Below, in pieces: positions 1 through 8,700 of a stretch of DNA of 64,000 bases (positions are counted from its first letter, which is position 1; each line of letters opens with the position of its first letter). The notes beneath the pieces were generated by a model. The model searched no databases and had not been told where the DNA came from. It saw nothing but the letters and a program-made list of their open reading frames with translations. Origin of the DNA: Sinorhizobium medicae (GTDB lineage Bacteria > Pseudomonadota > Alphaproteobacteria > Rhizobiales > Rhizobiaceae); assembly GCF_007827695.1 (NCBI RefSeq), contig NZ_VITA01000007.1, positions 124,001-188,000 of the forward strand. The letters are read 5' to 3'. Both the position numbers and the translations under genes were made by a program.

Positions 1-1
1 C

Positions 2-268
2 TTCGAGACATTGCAGGCGAAGGTGCGGCTCTTCCGCTACGGCTGCGATTGTTACGCCTTCGCCTTGCTTGCCGCCGGCCATGTCGATCTCGTCATAGAG
101 TGCGGCCTGAAGCCCTACGACGTCGGCGGGCTCATCCCTCTGATTGAGCAGGCGGGCGGCATCATCACCAATTGGCAGGGCGGACCCGCCGAGATGGGCG
201 GCGAAATCATCGCCGCCGGCAGCCGTGAAGTGCATGCGCGGGCGCTGGAGGTGCTCAAGGGGGATTAG
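2..268 (+). CDS. hisN: Histidinol-phosphatase / inositol monophosphatase family protein (3' end only)
   Basis: Only the last 88 codons lie in the window; the gene begins upstream. The tail carries the C-terminal half of the FIG/IMPase fold, including a Y-D-V-x-x-L-I-P-x-I-E-x-A-G-G segment. In this family that segment supplies the aspartate following the catalytic metal site. The GLKPYDVGGLIPLIEQAGG wording is closer to HisN-type histidinol phosphatases than to SuhB, whose equivalent here (60281-61081) reads WDMAAGTLLIREAGG. The likely role is removal of phosphate from histidinol phosphate in histidine synthesis. The family call is firm, the substrate is inferred. The hydrolase on the opposite strand converges with it. 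Confidence 0.75.
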   Translation, partial: FETLQAKVRLFRYGCDCYAFALLAAGHVDLVIECGLKPYDVGGLIPLIEQAGGIITNWQGGPAEMGGEIIAAGSREVHARALEVLKGD

Positions 269-294
269 GGCTTTTCCAGTCGGCACGAAAGGCA

Positions 295-1308
295 CTAAGC
301 CTCTTCCAGCTGCCGAGGCAGGGAGCCGGGGTCCTCGGCGTCCGCACCGGGCAGGAAAGCGAAGATTGCGGCCATCGCCTGGGCGCGATAGCGGTCGGCC
401 TCCTGCAGGAGTTCGTGCCGCGCACCGTCGATCGGGATCAAATGCCCCGCGCGGAAATTGCTTGCGAGATATTCGACCGGGACATAGGGCACCAGCCTGT
501 CGGCGGTCGGTGCGAGTATGACGGTCGGTATGGTGATTCTCGTCAGATGTTCGTGTCGGAGTACACGCCGCATAGTTGCGAAGGCTTCGCTCAGCCAGCG
601 GGCTGTAGGTGGGCCGACCCGCAATTGAGGACGCGCATCGATGAGTGCCAGGTTGCGGCGGTAGCGGCGGTCATCCGAGGTCAGTACATTGCCCTTGAAC
701 TGCGCGCGTTTGTCCCTGTCGGCACTCAGCGGCAGCCTTCCAAGACCGAGCAACCGCATGATGGTCGCGATGGCCGCGATACCCCGTTCGCTGATCGCCT
801 GACCGCCCAGGCCGACGAAGGGGGCGAGCAGAACCATTCGGTCTATGCGGCTTGCAAGCATGGGGGCGAGCGACAGGGCGACGAGCGCGCCCATGGAATG
901 GGCGACGATCGAGAAGGGCAGGCGGGTGTCGGGCAGGACGATTTCATCGAGAAATCTCGTCAGATCGCGCTCGTAATCGGCGAAATGTTCCACATGCCCG
1001 CGGGTCCGGTGCGGCGAAAGCCGTTCGGAGCCGCCCTGTCCGCGCCAGTCGAAGGTCGCAACCCAGAAGCCGGCCGCCATGAGCTCGCCGATCGTTTCGA
1101 AGTATTTCTCGATCGACTCATTGCGGCCCTGCAGCAGCACGATCGTGCCGCGAATGACGGGCGCTCGCGACTTGAACACCGCGTAGCGGATCTTGCGCTC
1201 ATCGGCCCCGTCGAAGAAGCCTACCACGGGATCGCCTGGAAGCGGATTTTGCGGCATCGACTGGAGGAGCGTGGTCATGGGAGCGTGGTCATGGAGGCGC
1301 GCGTTCAT
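295..1308 (-). CDS. Alpha/beta hydrolase, lysophospholipase-like (PldB/monoacylglycerol lipase type)
   Basis: 337 residues. An FDWRGQGGS strand-turn is followed by the nucleophile elbow AHSMGA, and a late TADRLVPY segment and a GARHELLQE segment provide the acid and the catalytic histidine. This is the layout of serine-aminopeptidase S33 / lysophospholipase L2 enzymes, which hydrolyse lysophospholipids or monoacylglycerols. The substrate is not determinable. The start is uncertain: no good Shine-Dalgarno precedes the first ATG, and a second in-frame ATG lies at 1278. A 14-bp tandem duplication (1266-1293) separates the two, so the first ten codons may not be ancestral. It converges with the hisN-like gene. 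Confidence 0.8.
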   Translation of the reverse strand: MNARLHDHAPMTTLLQSMPQNPLPGDPVVGFFDGADERKIRYAVFKSRAPVIRGTIVLLQGRNESIEKYFETIGELMAAGFWVATFDWRGQGGSERLSPHRTRGHVEHFADYERDLTRFLDEIVLPDTRLPFSIVAHSMGALVALSLAPMLASRIDRMVLLAPFVGLGGQAISERGIAAIATIMRLLGLGRLPLSADRDKRAQFKGNVLTSDDRRYRRNLALIDARPQLRVGPPTARWLSEAFATMRRVLRHEHLTRITIPTVILAPTADRLVPYVPVEYLASNFRAGHLIPIDGARHELLQEADRYRAQAMAAIFAFLPGADAEDPGSLPRQLEEA

Positions 1309-1374
1309 AGGGCCTGGGCCAGTAGCAACATACAGTAGGGATAGGCGGCGGCCCGCCGCCCGTCAAAGAAAAAA

Positions 1375-1417
1375 GCCGGAAACGGTGGATGAAATCCGGA
1401 CGATCACCGTTTCCGGC
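1375..1417 (-). terminator. Leftward Rho-independent terminator with no annotated gene in front of it
   Basis: A perfect 12-bp stem (1375-1386 with 1406-1417, 19-nt loop) is followed on the minus strand by a run of T residues (complement of 1369-1374). The nearest upstream leftward gene ends at 2206 and has its own terminator, so this one would end either a small RNA made between about 1420 and 1560 or read-through. Confidence 0.6.
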
Positions 1418-1548
1418 CGCTGAAGGGAGAAGGGACATGTCACTTCAGCCCTGGGGAGACCCCAGTATCTTCCTTCTATCCGAGGGCTGCTGAACGGCGC
1501 CCGAACCCATCGTTCATCTATTGTTCAGGAAGGCTGCATGTGCTCCCT

Positions 1549-1577
1549 CTTGAACTGTTGCGGCGGCGTTCCCATGT
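1549..1577 (+). promoter_or_regulatory. RpoH (sigma-32)-type heat-shock promoter
   Basis: A CTTGAA box at 1549-1554 and a CCCATGT box at 1571-1577 are separated by 16 bp. This fits the heat-shock sigma consensus (CTTGAA, then CCCATNT-like) and lies just upstream of the small heat-shock gene. It predicts a start near 1584 and a leader of about 100 nt. Confidence 0.7.
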
Positions 1578-1583
1578 CTTCAG

Positions 1584-1682
1584 CGCGGACGCCGAACAAG
1601 GGTCCGTTCACCGGTCGAGCCACAGCCGGAACGGGGTGGCAGGCCAGATATCGCAACCGTTGCTCTTATGGAGGACGACACC
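1584..1682 (+). promoter_or_regulatory. ROSE-like RNA thermometer in the hsp20 leader
   Basis: The leader ends in a hairpin in which UUGCU (1660-1664) can pair with AGGA of the Shine-Dalgarno GGAGGA (1670-1675), leaving the unpaired G that is the hallmark of ROSE elements. ROSE elements occur in front of rhizobial small heat-shock genes and melt on warming to free the ribosome site. The 3' hairpin is visible by eye; the 5' stems were not folded computationally. Confidence 0.65.
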
Positions 1683-2144
1683 ATGCGTCACTTTGATTTT
1701 TCTCCCCTCTACCGCTCCACGGTCGGCTTCGACCGCCTTTTCACCATGCTCGATAGCCTTGGTCAGCCGGATCAGTCGCAGACCTATCCGCCCTATAATA
1801 TCGAGCGTACCGGCGAAAATGCCTATCGCATCACCATGGCTGTCGCCGGATTCGACGAAAGCGAGCTCTCTGTCGAAGCGCGCGAAAACACACTGACGAT
1901 CAAGGGCGAAAAGAGCGAGGAAAAGGGTGAGGAAACCCAGTTTCTCCATCGCGGTATAGCCAAGCGCGCCTTCGAGCGCCGCTTCCAGCTTGCCGACCAC
2001 GTCGAGATCAAGTCCGCTTCTCTGAAGAACGGCCTGCTCCATATCGATCTTCTGCGTGAGATCCCCGAAACGGCCAAGCCTCGCCGCATCGAGATCAGCG
2101 CGGCAGCCTCGCAGCCGAAGCAGATCGAGGCGCAGACCGCCTAA
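1683..2144 (+). CDS. ibpA: Small heat-shock protein, Hsp20/IbpA family
   Basis: 153 residues with an alpha-crystallin domain (about residues 30-125), including PPYNIERTGENAYRI and the FERRFQLAD strand, and a C-terminal RRIEI that resembles the family's I-x-I anchor. It holds unfolded proteins for refolding during heat stress. The ATG at 1683 is chosen because GGAGGA sits 7 nt upstream and MRHFDFSPLYRSTVGFDRLF is the family N-terminus; an upstream in-frame ATG at 1668 precedes the Shine-Dalgarno and is rejected. Control appears two-layered: an RpoH-type promoter and a ROSE-like leader. It is monocistronic and closed by a hairpin shared with the converging transporter. Confidence 0.93.
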   Translation: MRHFDFSPLYRSTVGFDRLFTMLDSLGQPDQSQTYPPYNIERTGENAYRITMAVAGFDESELSVEARENTLTIKGEKSEEKGEETQFLHRGIAKRAFERRFQLADHVEIKSASLKNGLLHIDLLREIPETAKPRRIEISAAASQPKQIEAQTA

Positions 2145-2173
2145 GTCGCCGCATCGACATCGGAAAGAAAAAG

Positions 2174-2195
2174 ACGGCGCTCGAAAGGGCGCCGT
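2174..2195. terminator. Bidirectional terminator between hsp20 and the BASS transporter
   Basis: A 7-bp GC stem (2174-2180 with 2189-2195) is flanked by an A-run on the left and a T-run on the right, so it can end both converging transcripts. Confidence 0.7.
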
Positions 2196-2205
2196 TTTCG
2201 ATTGC

Positions 2206-3243
2206 TCAGGTGAGCGTTGCCGGAACAGCGGCTCCCTCAAGCTCTGTCGTCTTGGCGGCATAACGCTGCGCGAGCACGGCACAGGCCATAAGCTGGATCT
2301 GGTGGAACAGCATGACAGGCAGGACGATCATGCCGATGTCCTGTCCCGCGAAGATCGCGCTCGCCATCGGAATGCCGCTCGCAAGGCTTTTCTTCGATCC
2401 GCAGAAGGTGATGGCGATTTCGTCGGCCCGGTCGAAACCGAGCAGCCGGCTGCCGAATATGGTGGCCACCAGGACGAGCGCGAGCAGGACGAGCTCGATG
2501 GCGATGAGGACCGCCAGGTCGGTCATTGTGAAGACGTGCCACAGGCCGGCCGTGACAGCCTGACTGAAAGCCAGATAGACGACCATCAGGATCGAGCCGC
2601 GGTCGACCGGCGCAAGCAGTTTCTTGCGGGCGCGGATCCAGCCGCCGATCCAGGGCTGCAGGAACTGGCCTGCGGCGAAGGGTGCGAGCAATTGCAGAAG
2701 GATCTGTTCGATCGCGTCGAGCGATACGCCCCCGTGTCCGCCGGCCGAGAAGATGACGCCGACGAGAAGCGGCGTCAGGAACACGCCGAAAATGTTGGAC
2801 GCCGATGCCGCGCAGACCGCTGCCGGGACATTGCCGCCGGCCATCGATGTGAAGGCAATGGACGATTGTACGGTCGAGGGCAGAACACAAAGGAAGAGGA
2901 TGCCGGTATAAAGCGACGGCGGCAGAACCCACGCCGGGACGAAACCGATCAGGAGCCCGAGCAGGGGGAAGAGCGCGAAGGTCGACAACAGGATCGCCAG
3001 GTGCAGGCGCCAATGTAGGAAACCGGCGATCACGACGTCGCGTGAAAGCCTTGCGCCATGAAGAAAGAAGATCAGGCCGACACCGATCTTGGTTGCGACG
3101 GCGAACCAGTCCGCCGCTGCGCCGTCGATAGGCAGGACCGCGGCGAGAGCGACCGTGAGCAGCAGCAGGATGGTGAAAGTATCTGGGAGATAGCGGCGCA
3201 TGTCGGATCTTCGAGCAAAAGGATGCTTGCCGAGAAAGCGCAT
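2206..3243 (-). CDS. Bile acid:sodium symporter (BASS/SBF-like) family transporter
   Basis: 345 residues, nearly all hydrophobic, with about ten membrane segments. The family's two broken-helix motifs are recognisable around PSTVQSSIAFTSMAGGN and FCGSKKSLASGIPMAS, as in the SBF-like branch of the bile acid:Na+ symporter superfamily. Members import organic anions such as keto acids or pantoate with sodium; the substrate here is unknown. An alternative start at 3201 (MRRYLPD) would remove a short basic leader, and neither start has a strong ribosome site. It is divergent from the LysR gene with a 49-bp gap, so that regulator is the obvious candidate to control it. Confidence 0.85.
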   Translation of the reverse strand: MRFLGKHPFARRSDMRRYLPDTFTILLLLTVALAAVLPIDGAAADWFAVATKIGVGLIFFLHGARLSRDVVIAGFLHWRLHLAILLSTFALFPLLGLLIGFVPAWVLPPSLYTGILFLCVLPSTVQSSIAFTSMAGGNVPAAVCAASASNIFGVFLTPLLVGVIFSAGGHGGVSLDAIEQILLQLLAPFAAGQFLQPWIGGWIRARKKLLAPVDRGSILMVVYLAFSQAVTAGLWHVFTMTDLAVLIAIELVLLALVLVATIFGSRLLGFDRADEIAITFCGSKKSLASGIPMASAIFAGQDIGMIVLPVMLFHQIQLMACAVLAQRYAAKTTELEGAAVPATLT

Positions 3244-3292
3244 TGTGAAGCAGGATGCAAGAAATAACAGCTATTGCGAATTAGGATAAGCG

Positions 3293-4138
3293 GTGCTGGA
3301 TCTCGTGCAATTGCGCAGCTTCGTGGCGCTCGAACAAATGGGAAGCTTCACGCTGGCTGCGGAAAAACTTGGCCTCGGCCAATCCACCGTCAGCCAGCAT
3401 ATCCAGCGGCTCGAAGCGGCACTCGGCCGCAAGCTTGTCACGCGCGATACGCATCGCGTTTCGTTGACGGCCGACGGAGAGGCGCTTCTCGGCTATGCCC
3501 GTAAGATGCTCGCAATCGACAGCGAGGTGGAGGCTCTTTTTGCCGAAAGCAGCCTGCGCGGCCGCTTGCGACTGGGCGTTTCCGAGGATTTCGTCACCAG
3601 CAGGCTCCCGGGTGTTCTGGAGGATTTCGTACGCACCCATCCGTCGGTCGATCTGGAACTGACGGTCGCGCTCAGCGGGGTGCTGTACCAGATGCAGGAC
3701 AATGGCGAGATCGACCTCGTGCTGGCCAAGCGGCGTCTCGGCGATGCGCGGGGACAGCTTGTCTACCGCGAGCCGCTGGTGTGGCTCGCGCGCGATCCGG
3801 AGCGGATCCTCCGTGATCGGACGTTGCCGCTCATCGCCTTCCCGCCGCCGAGCATCACGCGCAGCGTCGCGATCGAAACGCTCGACCGTCATCGTATCCC
3901 ATGGAGAATCGTCTGCACCTGCGGAAGCCTGAGCGGGTTGACGGCCGCGGCGCGCGCCGGCATGGGCATTCTCGTCCAGCCGCGCAGCATGGTGCCGCAG
4001 GGTCTCAAGGAATTGCCGGCCGGAAACCTTCCGCCGCTTGAAGACGTCGAATTCGTGCTTGTGCCGAGCAAGGGCGCCGACCGCAAACTGATCGCCGCAC
4101 TCTCCAGCGAGATCCTTTCGAAGGTTCGTGCGCTCTAG
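3293..4138 (+). CDS. LysR-family transcriptional regulator
   Basis: 281 residues. The winged helix-turn-helix occupies residues 1-60 (LVQLRSFVALEQMGSFTLAA, then STVSQHIQRLE), followed by a periplasmic-binding-like effector domain. The start is a GTG at 3293, which places the LDLVQLRSF helix at the N-terminus as in the family. The divergent neighbour encodes a BASS transporter, and LysR proteins usually regulate the divergent gene, so an anion or its metabolite may be the effector (inference). The effector cannot be named. Confidence 0.9.
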   Translation: MLDLVQLRSFVALEQMGSFTLAAEKLGLGQSTVSQHIQRLEAALGRKLVTRDTHRVSLTADGEALLGYARKMLAIDSEVEALFAESSLRGRLRLGVSEDFVTSRLPGVLEDFVRTHPSVDLELTVALSGVLYQMQDNGEIDLVLAKRRLGDARGQLVYREPLVWLARDPERILRDRTLPLIAFPPPSITRSVAIETLDRHRIPWRIVCTCGSLSGLTAAARAGMGILVQPRSMVPQGLKELPAGNLPPLEDVEFVLVPSKGADRKLIAALSSEILSKVRAL

Positions 4139-4170
4139 AGCCTTTCCTGCTTTATATGGATAACCTCTGA

Positions 4171-5217
4171 TCAGCAGGCGGCGACGAAGCGGTCGACATC
4201 CTCGGCGCGCGTCGCAAAGCTGGTGACGAGGCGATAGAGCCCTTCATTGTCCGCCAGGCTGCCCTCGAGATCGTGCGGCACGTCCCAATCGTAAAAAAGG
4301 GCGCCCTGCTCCCGCAGCCGGCTCGCCGCCTCTCGTTTCAGCACGACGAAGACCTCGTTGGCATCCGGCGTCCAGGCAAGCCGGCTCTCCGCCGAGGCAG
4401 TGATGCCGTCGGCGAGGCGCCGCGCCATTGCGTTGGCTTGACGGGCGAGATCGAGCCAGAGATCTCCGGTGAGATATGCGTCGAACTGGGCGGCCACGAA
4501 GCGCGATTTGGAGAAAAGCTGGGCCGATCGCTTGCGCAGGAAATGCATCTGCTGCGCCCTGGACCGATCGAAGAGGACCAGCGCTTCGGCGCACCAGCAA
4601 CCGTTTTTGGTGCCTCCGAAGGAGAGGAGGTCGACGCCGCGTTTCCAGGTCATCTCGGCGGGTGTCGTTCCGAGGCTGACCAGGGCGTTGGCGAAGCGAG
4701 CGCCATCCATGTGCAGCGGCAGTTCGTGGGCTGTGGCGACGGAGCCGATCGACTCGATCTGGTCGAGCGGATAGACGGTGCCGCTCTCGGTTGCCTGCGT
4801 GAGAGTCACCGCCATCGGCTGCCCGCCATGGACGTTCTCCTTCGGGAACCGGCGGATCCCGGCCTCGAGTTTCGCCGGATCCATTCTGCCGCGCTCGCCC
4901 CCGACCGGGCAGAGTCTTGCACCATGCGAGAAGAATGACGGCGCGCCGCACTCATCGACGTTTACATGCGCCTCGCGGTGGCAAAAAGCGATGCCGCCCG
5001 CCCGATTGGCGCTCGAAAGCGCAAGAGCGTTCGCGGCAGTTCCGGTGCCGACGAAAAATACCGCAACGTCCTTTTCGAAAATCTCCGAAAATTTCTTCTC
5101 GACCGTCCGGTCGAGTTCGCTCGTGCCATAGGCGGACGCATAGCCTGCCGCATGCGTCACCAGACTCTCGGCAATCGCCGGATGGGCGCCGGCCCAGTTG
5201 TCGGAGGAGAAGATCAT
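4171..5217 (-). CDS. ltaE: Low-specificity L-threonine aldolase (PLP-dependent)
   Basis: 348 residues of the fold-type I aldolase family, which cleaves threonine or allo-threonine to glycine and acetaldehyde. The PLP lysine is Lys204 in SFGGTKNG and the cofactor aspartate is Asp171 in HMDGARF. The N-terminus FSSDNWAGAHP is typical of the family. The open frame continues 28 codons upstream, but the ATG at 5217 is preceded by AGGATAACTTC and matches the family start. It stands alone, converging with the LysR gene and divergent from gltB across a 577-bp gap. Confidence 0.9.
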   Translation of the reverse strand: MIFSSDNWAGAHPAIAESLVTHAAGYASAYGTSELDRTVEKKFSEIFEKDVAVFFVGTGTAANALALSSANRAGGIAFCHREAHVNVDECGAPSFFSHGARLCPVGGERGRMDPAKLEAGIRRFPKENVHGGQPMAVTLTQATESGTVYPLDQIESIGSVATAHELPLHMDGARFANALVSLGTTPAEMTWKRGVDLLSFGGTKNGCWCAEALVLFDRSRAQQMHFLRKRSAQLFSKSRFVAAQFDAYLTGDLWLDLARQANAMARRLADGITASAESRLAWTPDANEVFVVLKREAASRLREQGALFYDWDVPHDLEGSLADNEGLYRLVTSFATRAEDVDRFVAAC

Positions 5218-5493
5218 CGTGAAGTTATCCTGTTTGTATCCAGCCACGCGGGCGCGACAAGTGCGTCGGCGCGACCATAGCCGAGTCCCGACGGCAAGCA
5301 AGCGGCTGCGCCCTGTCGTTTGCCACCTTGCAGTGCCAACGGAGACCAGTTTGAAACCAAAATAAAGAAAGCGTCGGATCCTGGTAATTAAATTTCAAAA
5401 CTGCGCAATTTCCGGCAATGTTCAGCAAAATCTCTGTCACTATTTGCGGCGAAGGCCCTTGCGAAGGTGGGCGCTTTCTGGCATAGAGCGCAT

Positions 5494-5522
5494 GAAATAG
5501 GACAGGTTTGCTGTCCTATTTC
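5494..5522 (+). promoter_or_regulatory. Perfect 12-bp hairpin in the gltB upstream region
   Basis: The arms 5494-5505 and 5511-5522 pair perfectly around a 5-nt loop, 273 bp before the gltB start. No T-run follows, so it is not a classical terminator. It could be a leader structure or a dyad operator centred on GGACAG/CTGTCC. The rest of 5218-5794 holds no gene I can support; it is AT-richer around 5350-5420, as expected for promoters. Confidence 0.45.
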
Positions 5523-5794
5523 GGTCTAGGGGCCGGAGCAATCGCCGGAAGGGTCGTGCAAAACGGCAACCGGCGTGGTGCGCGAGGGGTTTCGCCGGAT
5601 TTCATCCGGTCGTTACGCCTTGGCGTCAGGATGGTCGCGGACATCAGTGCCTGACGAGCCGCGCTTCATTTGCGACCTGATCAGGATCATGCGACGATAA
5701 CGCCCCGGCTTGCCACCGTGCGAAAGCGCCATGCGGCAATTGCGTGCGGGCCGCGGTATGCCCGGAACTTCCGGGTTCAACAGGAGGGAAAACG

Positions 5795-8700
5795 ATGACG
5801 GGTCATTCGCCATCACGACAGATTGGGCTCAACCTCGCACAAGACGCTGCGACGGTTGTGAAAACGCCCGCATTCTCCTCCGGACTGCCGCGAAAACAGG
5901 GGCTCTACGATCCGCGGAACGAGCATGATGCCTGCGGCGTCGGCTTCGTCGCGCATCTCAAGGGTGAGAAGTCGCATCAGATCGTGCGCGACGGCCTCTT
6001 CATGCTCGAAAACCTGACCCACCGCGGCGCGGTCGGTGCCGATCCGCTGATGGGCGACGGCGCCGGCATTCTCGTCCAGATCCCGGACCGCTTTTTTCGC
6101 GAGGAGATGGCGAAGCAGGGCGTTACGCTGCCGAAGGCTGGCGAATATGCCGTCGGCTATCTCTTCATGCCGCGCGACGAGAAGCTTATCGCCCACTTCA
6201 AGGACGTGATCAGCGAAGTCGTGGCCGAGGAAGGCCAGATTTTGCTCGGCTACCGTGACGTGCCCGTCGACAATTCGTCGCTGTCCAAGGCGCCGGACAT
6301 CGCCGCGACCGAGCCGCATCATGTCCAGGTGTTTATCGGCGCCGGCCGCGAGGCAGCCACGAAAGACGAATTCGAGCGGCGGCTGTTCACGCTCCGCAAG
6401 GTGATCTCCAACCGCATCTATGCGGAGGCGGACGGGGACGATCTCGGTTTCTATATCGTGTCGCTGTCGACGTCGACCATCGTCTACAAGGGCATGTTCC
6501 TCGCCTACCAGGTCGGCGCCTATTACAAGGACCTCGCCGACGAACGCTTCCAGTCGGCGGTTGCGCTCGTACACCAGCGTTTCTCGACCAACACCTTCCC
6601 GTCCTGGAAGCTCGCGCATCCCTACCGCATGGTCGCGCATAATGGCGAGATTAACACGCTGCGCGGCAACGTTAACTGGATGGCGGCACGGCAGGCATCC
6701 GTTTCCTCGCCGCTTTTCGGCGATGACATATCCAAGCTCTGGCCGATCTCCTATGAGGGCCAGTCGGACACGGCCTGTTTCGACAATGCGCTCGAGTTCC
6801 TCGTGCGCGGCGGCTATTCGCTCTCGCATGCCGTGATGATGCTGATTCCCGAAGCCTGGGCCGGCAACCAGCTCATGTCGCAGGAGCGCAAGGCCTTTTA
6901 CGAGTATCACGCGGCGCTGATGGAGCCGTGGGACGGGCCTGCGGCGGTCGCCTTCACCGACGGCCGCCAGATCGGCGCGACGCTCGACCGCAACGGCCTG
7001 CGCCCGGCGCGCTATATCGTCACCAGCGACGACCGCGTCATCATGGCGTCGGAGGCCGGCGTACTGCCCGTCGCCGAGGAAAAGATCGTCAAGAAGTGGC
7101 GGCTTCAGCCCGGCAAGATGCTTCTGATCGACATGGAAGAGGGCCGAATCATTTCCGACGAGGAAGTGAAGTCGTCGCTCGCCGGCAAGCATCCCTACCG
7201 CCACTGGCTCGACAATACCCAGCTCATCCTCGAAGAGCTGAAGCCGGTCGAACCGCGGGCGTTGCGCCGCGACGTCTCGTTGATCGACCGGCAGCAGGCC
7301 TTCGGCTACACGCATGAAGACACGAAGCTCCTGATGTCGCCCATGGCGACGACCGGTCAGGAGGCAATCGGCTCGATGGGAACGGACACGCCCATCTCGG
7401 CAATGTCCGACAAGCCGAAGCTGCTGTACACCTATTTCAAGCAGAACTTCGCCCAGGTCACCAACCCGCCGATCGACCCGATTCGCGAGGAACTGGTGAT
7501 GAGCCTCGTCTCCTTCATCGGCCCGCGCCCGAACATCCTCGATCATGAGGGCATGGCACATGCCAAGCGGCTCGAGGTCCGCCAGCCGATCCTTACCAAT
7601 GGCGACCTGGAGAAGATCCGTTCGATCGGTCACACCGAGGAACGTTTCGACACCAAGACGCTCGACTTCACCTACGACATTACCCGCGGTGCCGAAGGCA
7701 TGCCGGAGATGCTCGATCGTCTCTGCGAAAGGGCGGAAGCGGCAGTCAAGGGCGGCTACAACATCATCGTGCTTTCGGACCGGCAGATCGGCCCGGACCG
7801 CGTCGCCATTCCGGCGCTGCTTGCCACCGCGGCCGTTCACCACCACCTGATCCGCAAGGGCCTGCGTACGTCGGTCGGCCTCGTCGTCGAATCGGGCGAA
7901 CCGCGCGAGATACACCATTTCTGCCTGCTTGCCGGCTACGGTGCGGAGGCGATCAATCCCTATCTCGCCTTCGACACGCTCGTCGACATGCACAAGCGCG
8001 GCGAGTTTCCGAAAGAAGTCGACGAAAAGGAAGTCGTCTACCGCTATATCAAGGCGGTCGGCAAAGGCATCCTCAAGGTCATGTCCAAGATGGGCATCTC
8101 GACTTATCAATCCTATTGCGGCGCGCAGATCTTCGACGCCGTCGGCCTTTCCTCCGAACTGGTCGACAAATACTTCTTCGGTACGGCGACGACGATCGAA
8201 GGCATCGGCCTCGAGGAGATCGCCGCTGAGACGGTCGCTCGCCACAAAGCCGCCTTCGGAAGCGACCCGGTGCTTGCCAACACGCTCGATATCGGCGGCG
8301 AATATGCCTACCGCATGCGCGGCGAAAGCCACGCCTGGACTCCGGATGCCATCGCCTCGCTCCAGCATGCGGTGCGCGGCAATGCCGAGGACCGCTATCG
8401 CGAGTTCTCCGCCATGATGAACGAGCAGGCGAGCCGCATGAACACGATCCGCGGGCTCTTCACGATCAGGGACGCCGAGGCAGCCGGCCGCAAGCCGATC
8501 CCTGTCGAGGAGGTCGAGCCGGCGTCGGAGATCGTCAAGCGCTTCTCGACGGGAGCGATGTCCTTCGGCTCGATCAGCCGCGAGGCGCACACGACGCTGG
8601 CGATCGCCATGAACCGGATCGGCGGCAAGTCGAACACTGGCGAAGGTGGTGAGGAGAGCGATCGCTATCTGCCGCTGCCGGACGGTTCGACGAACCCGGA

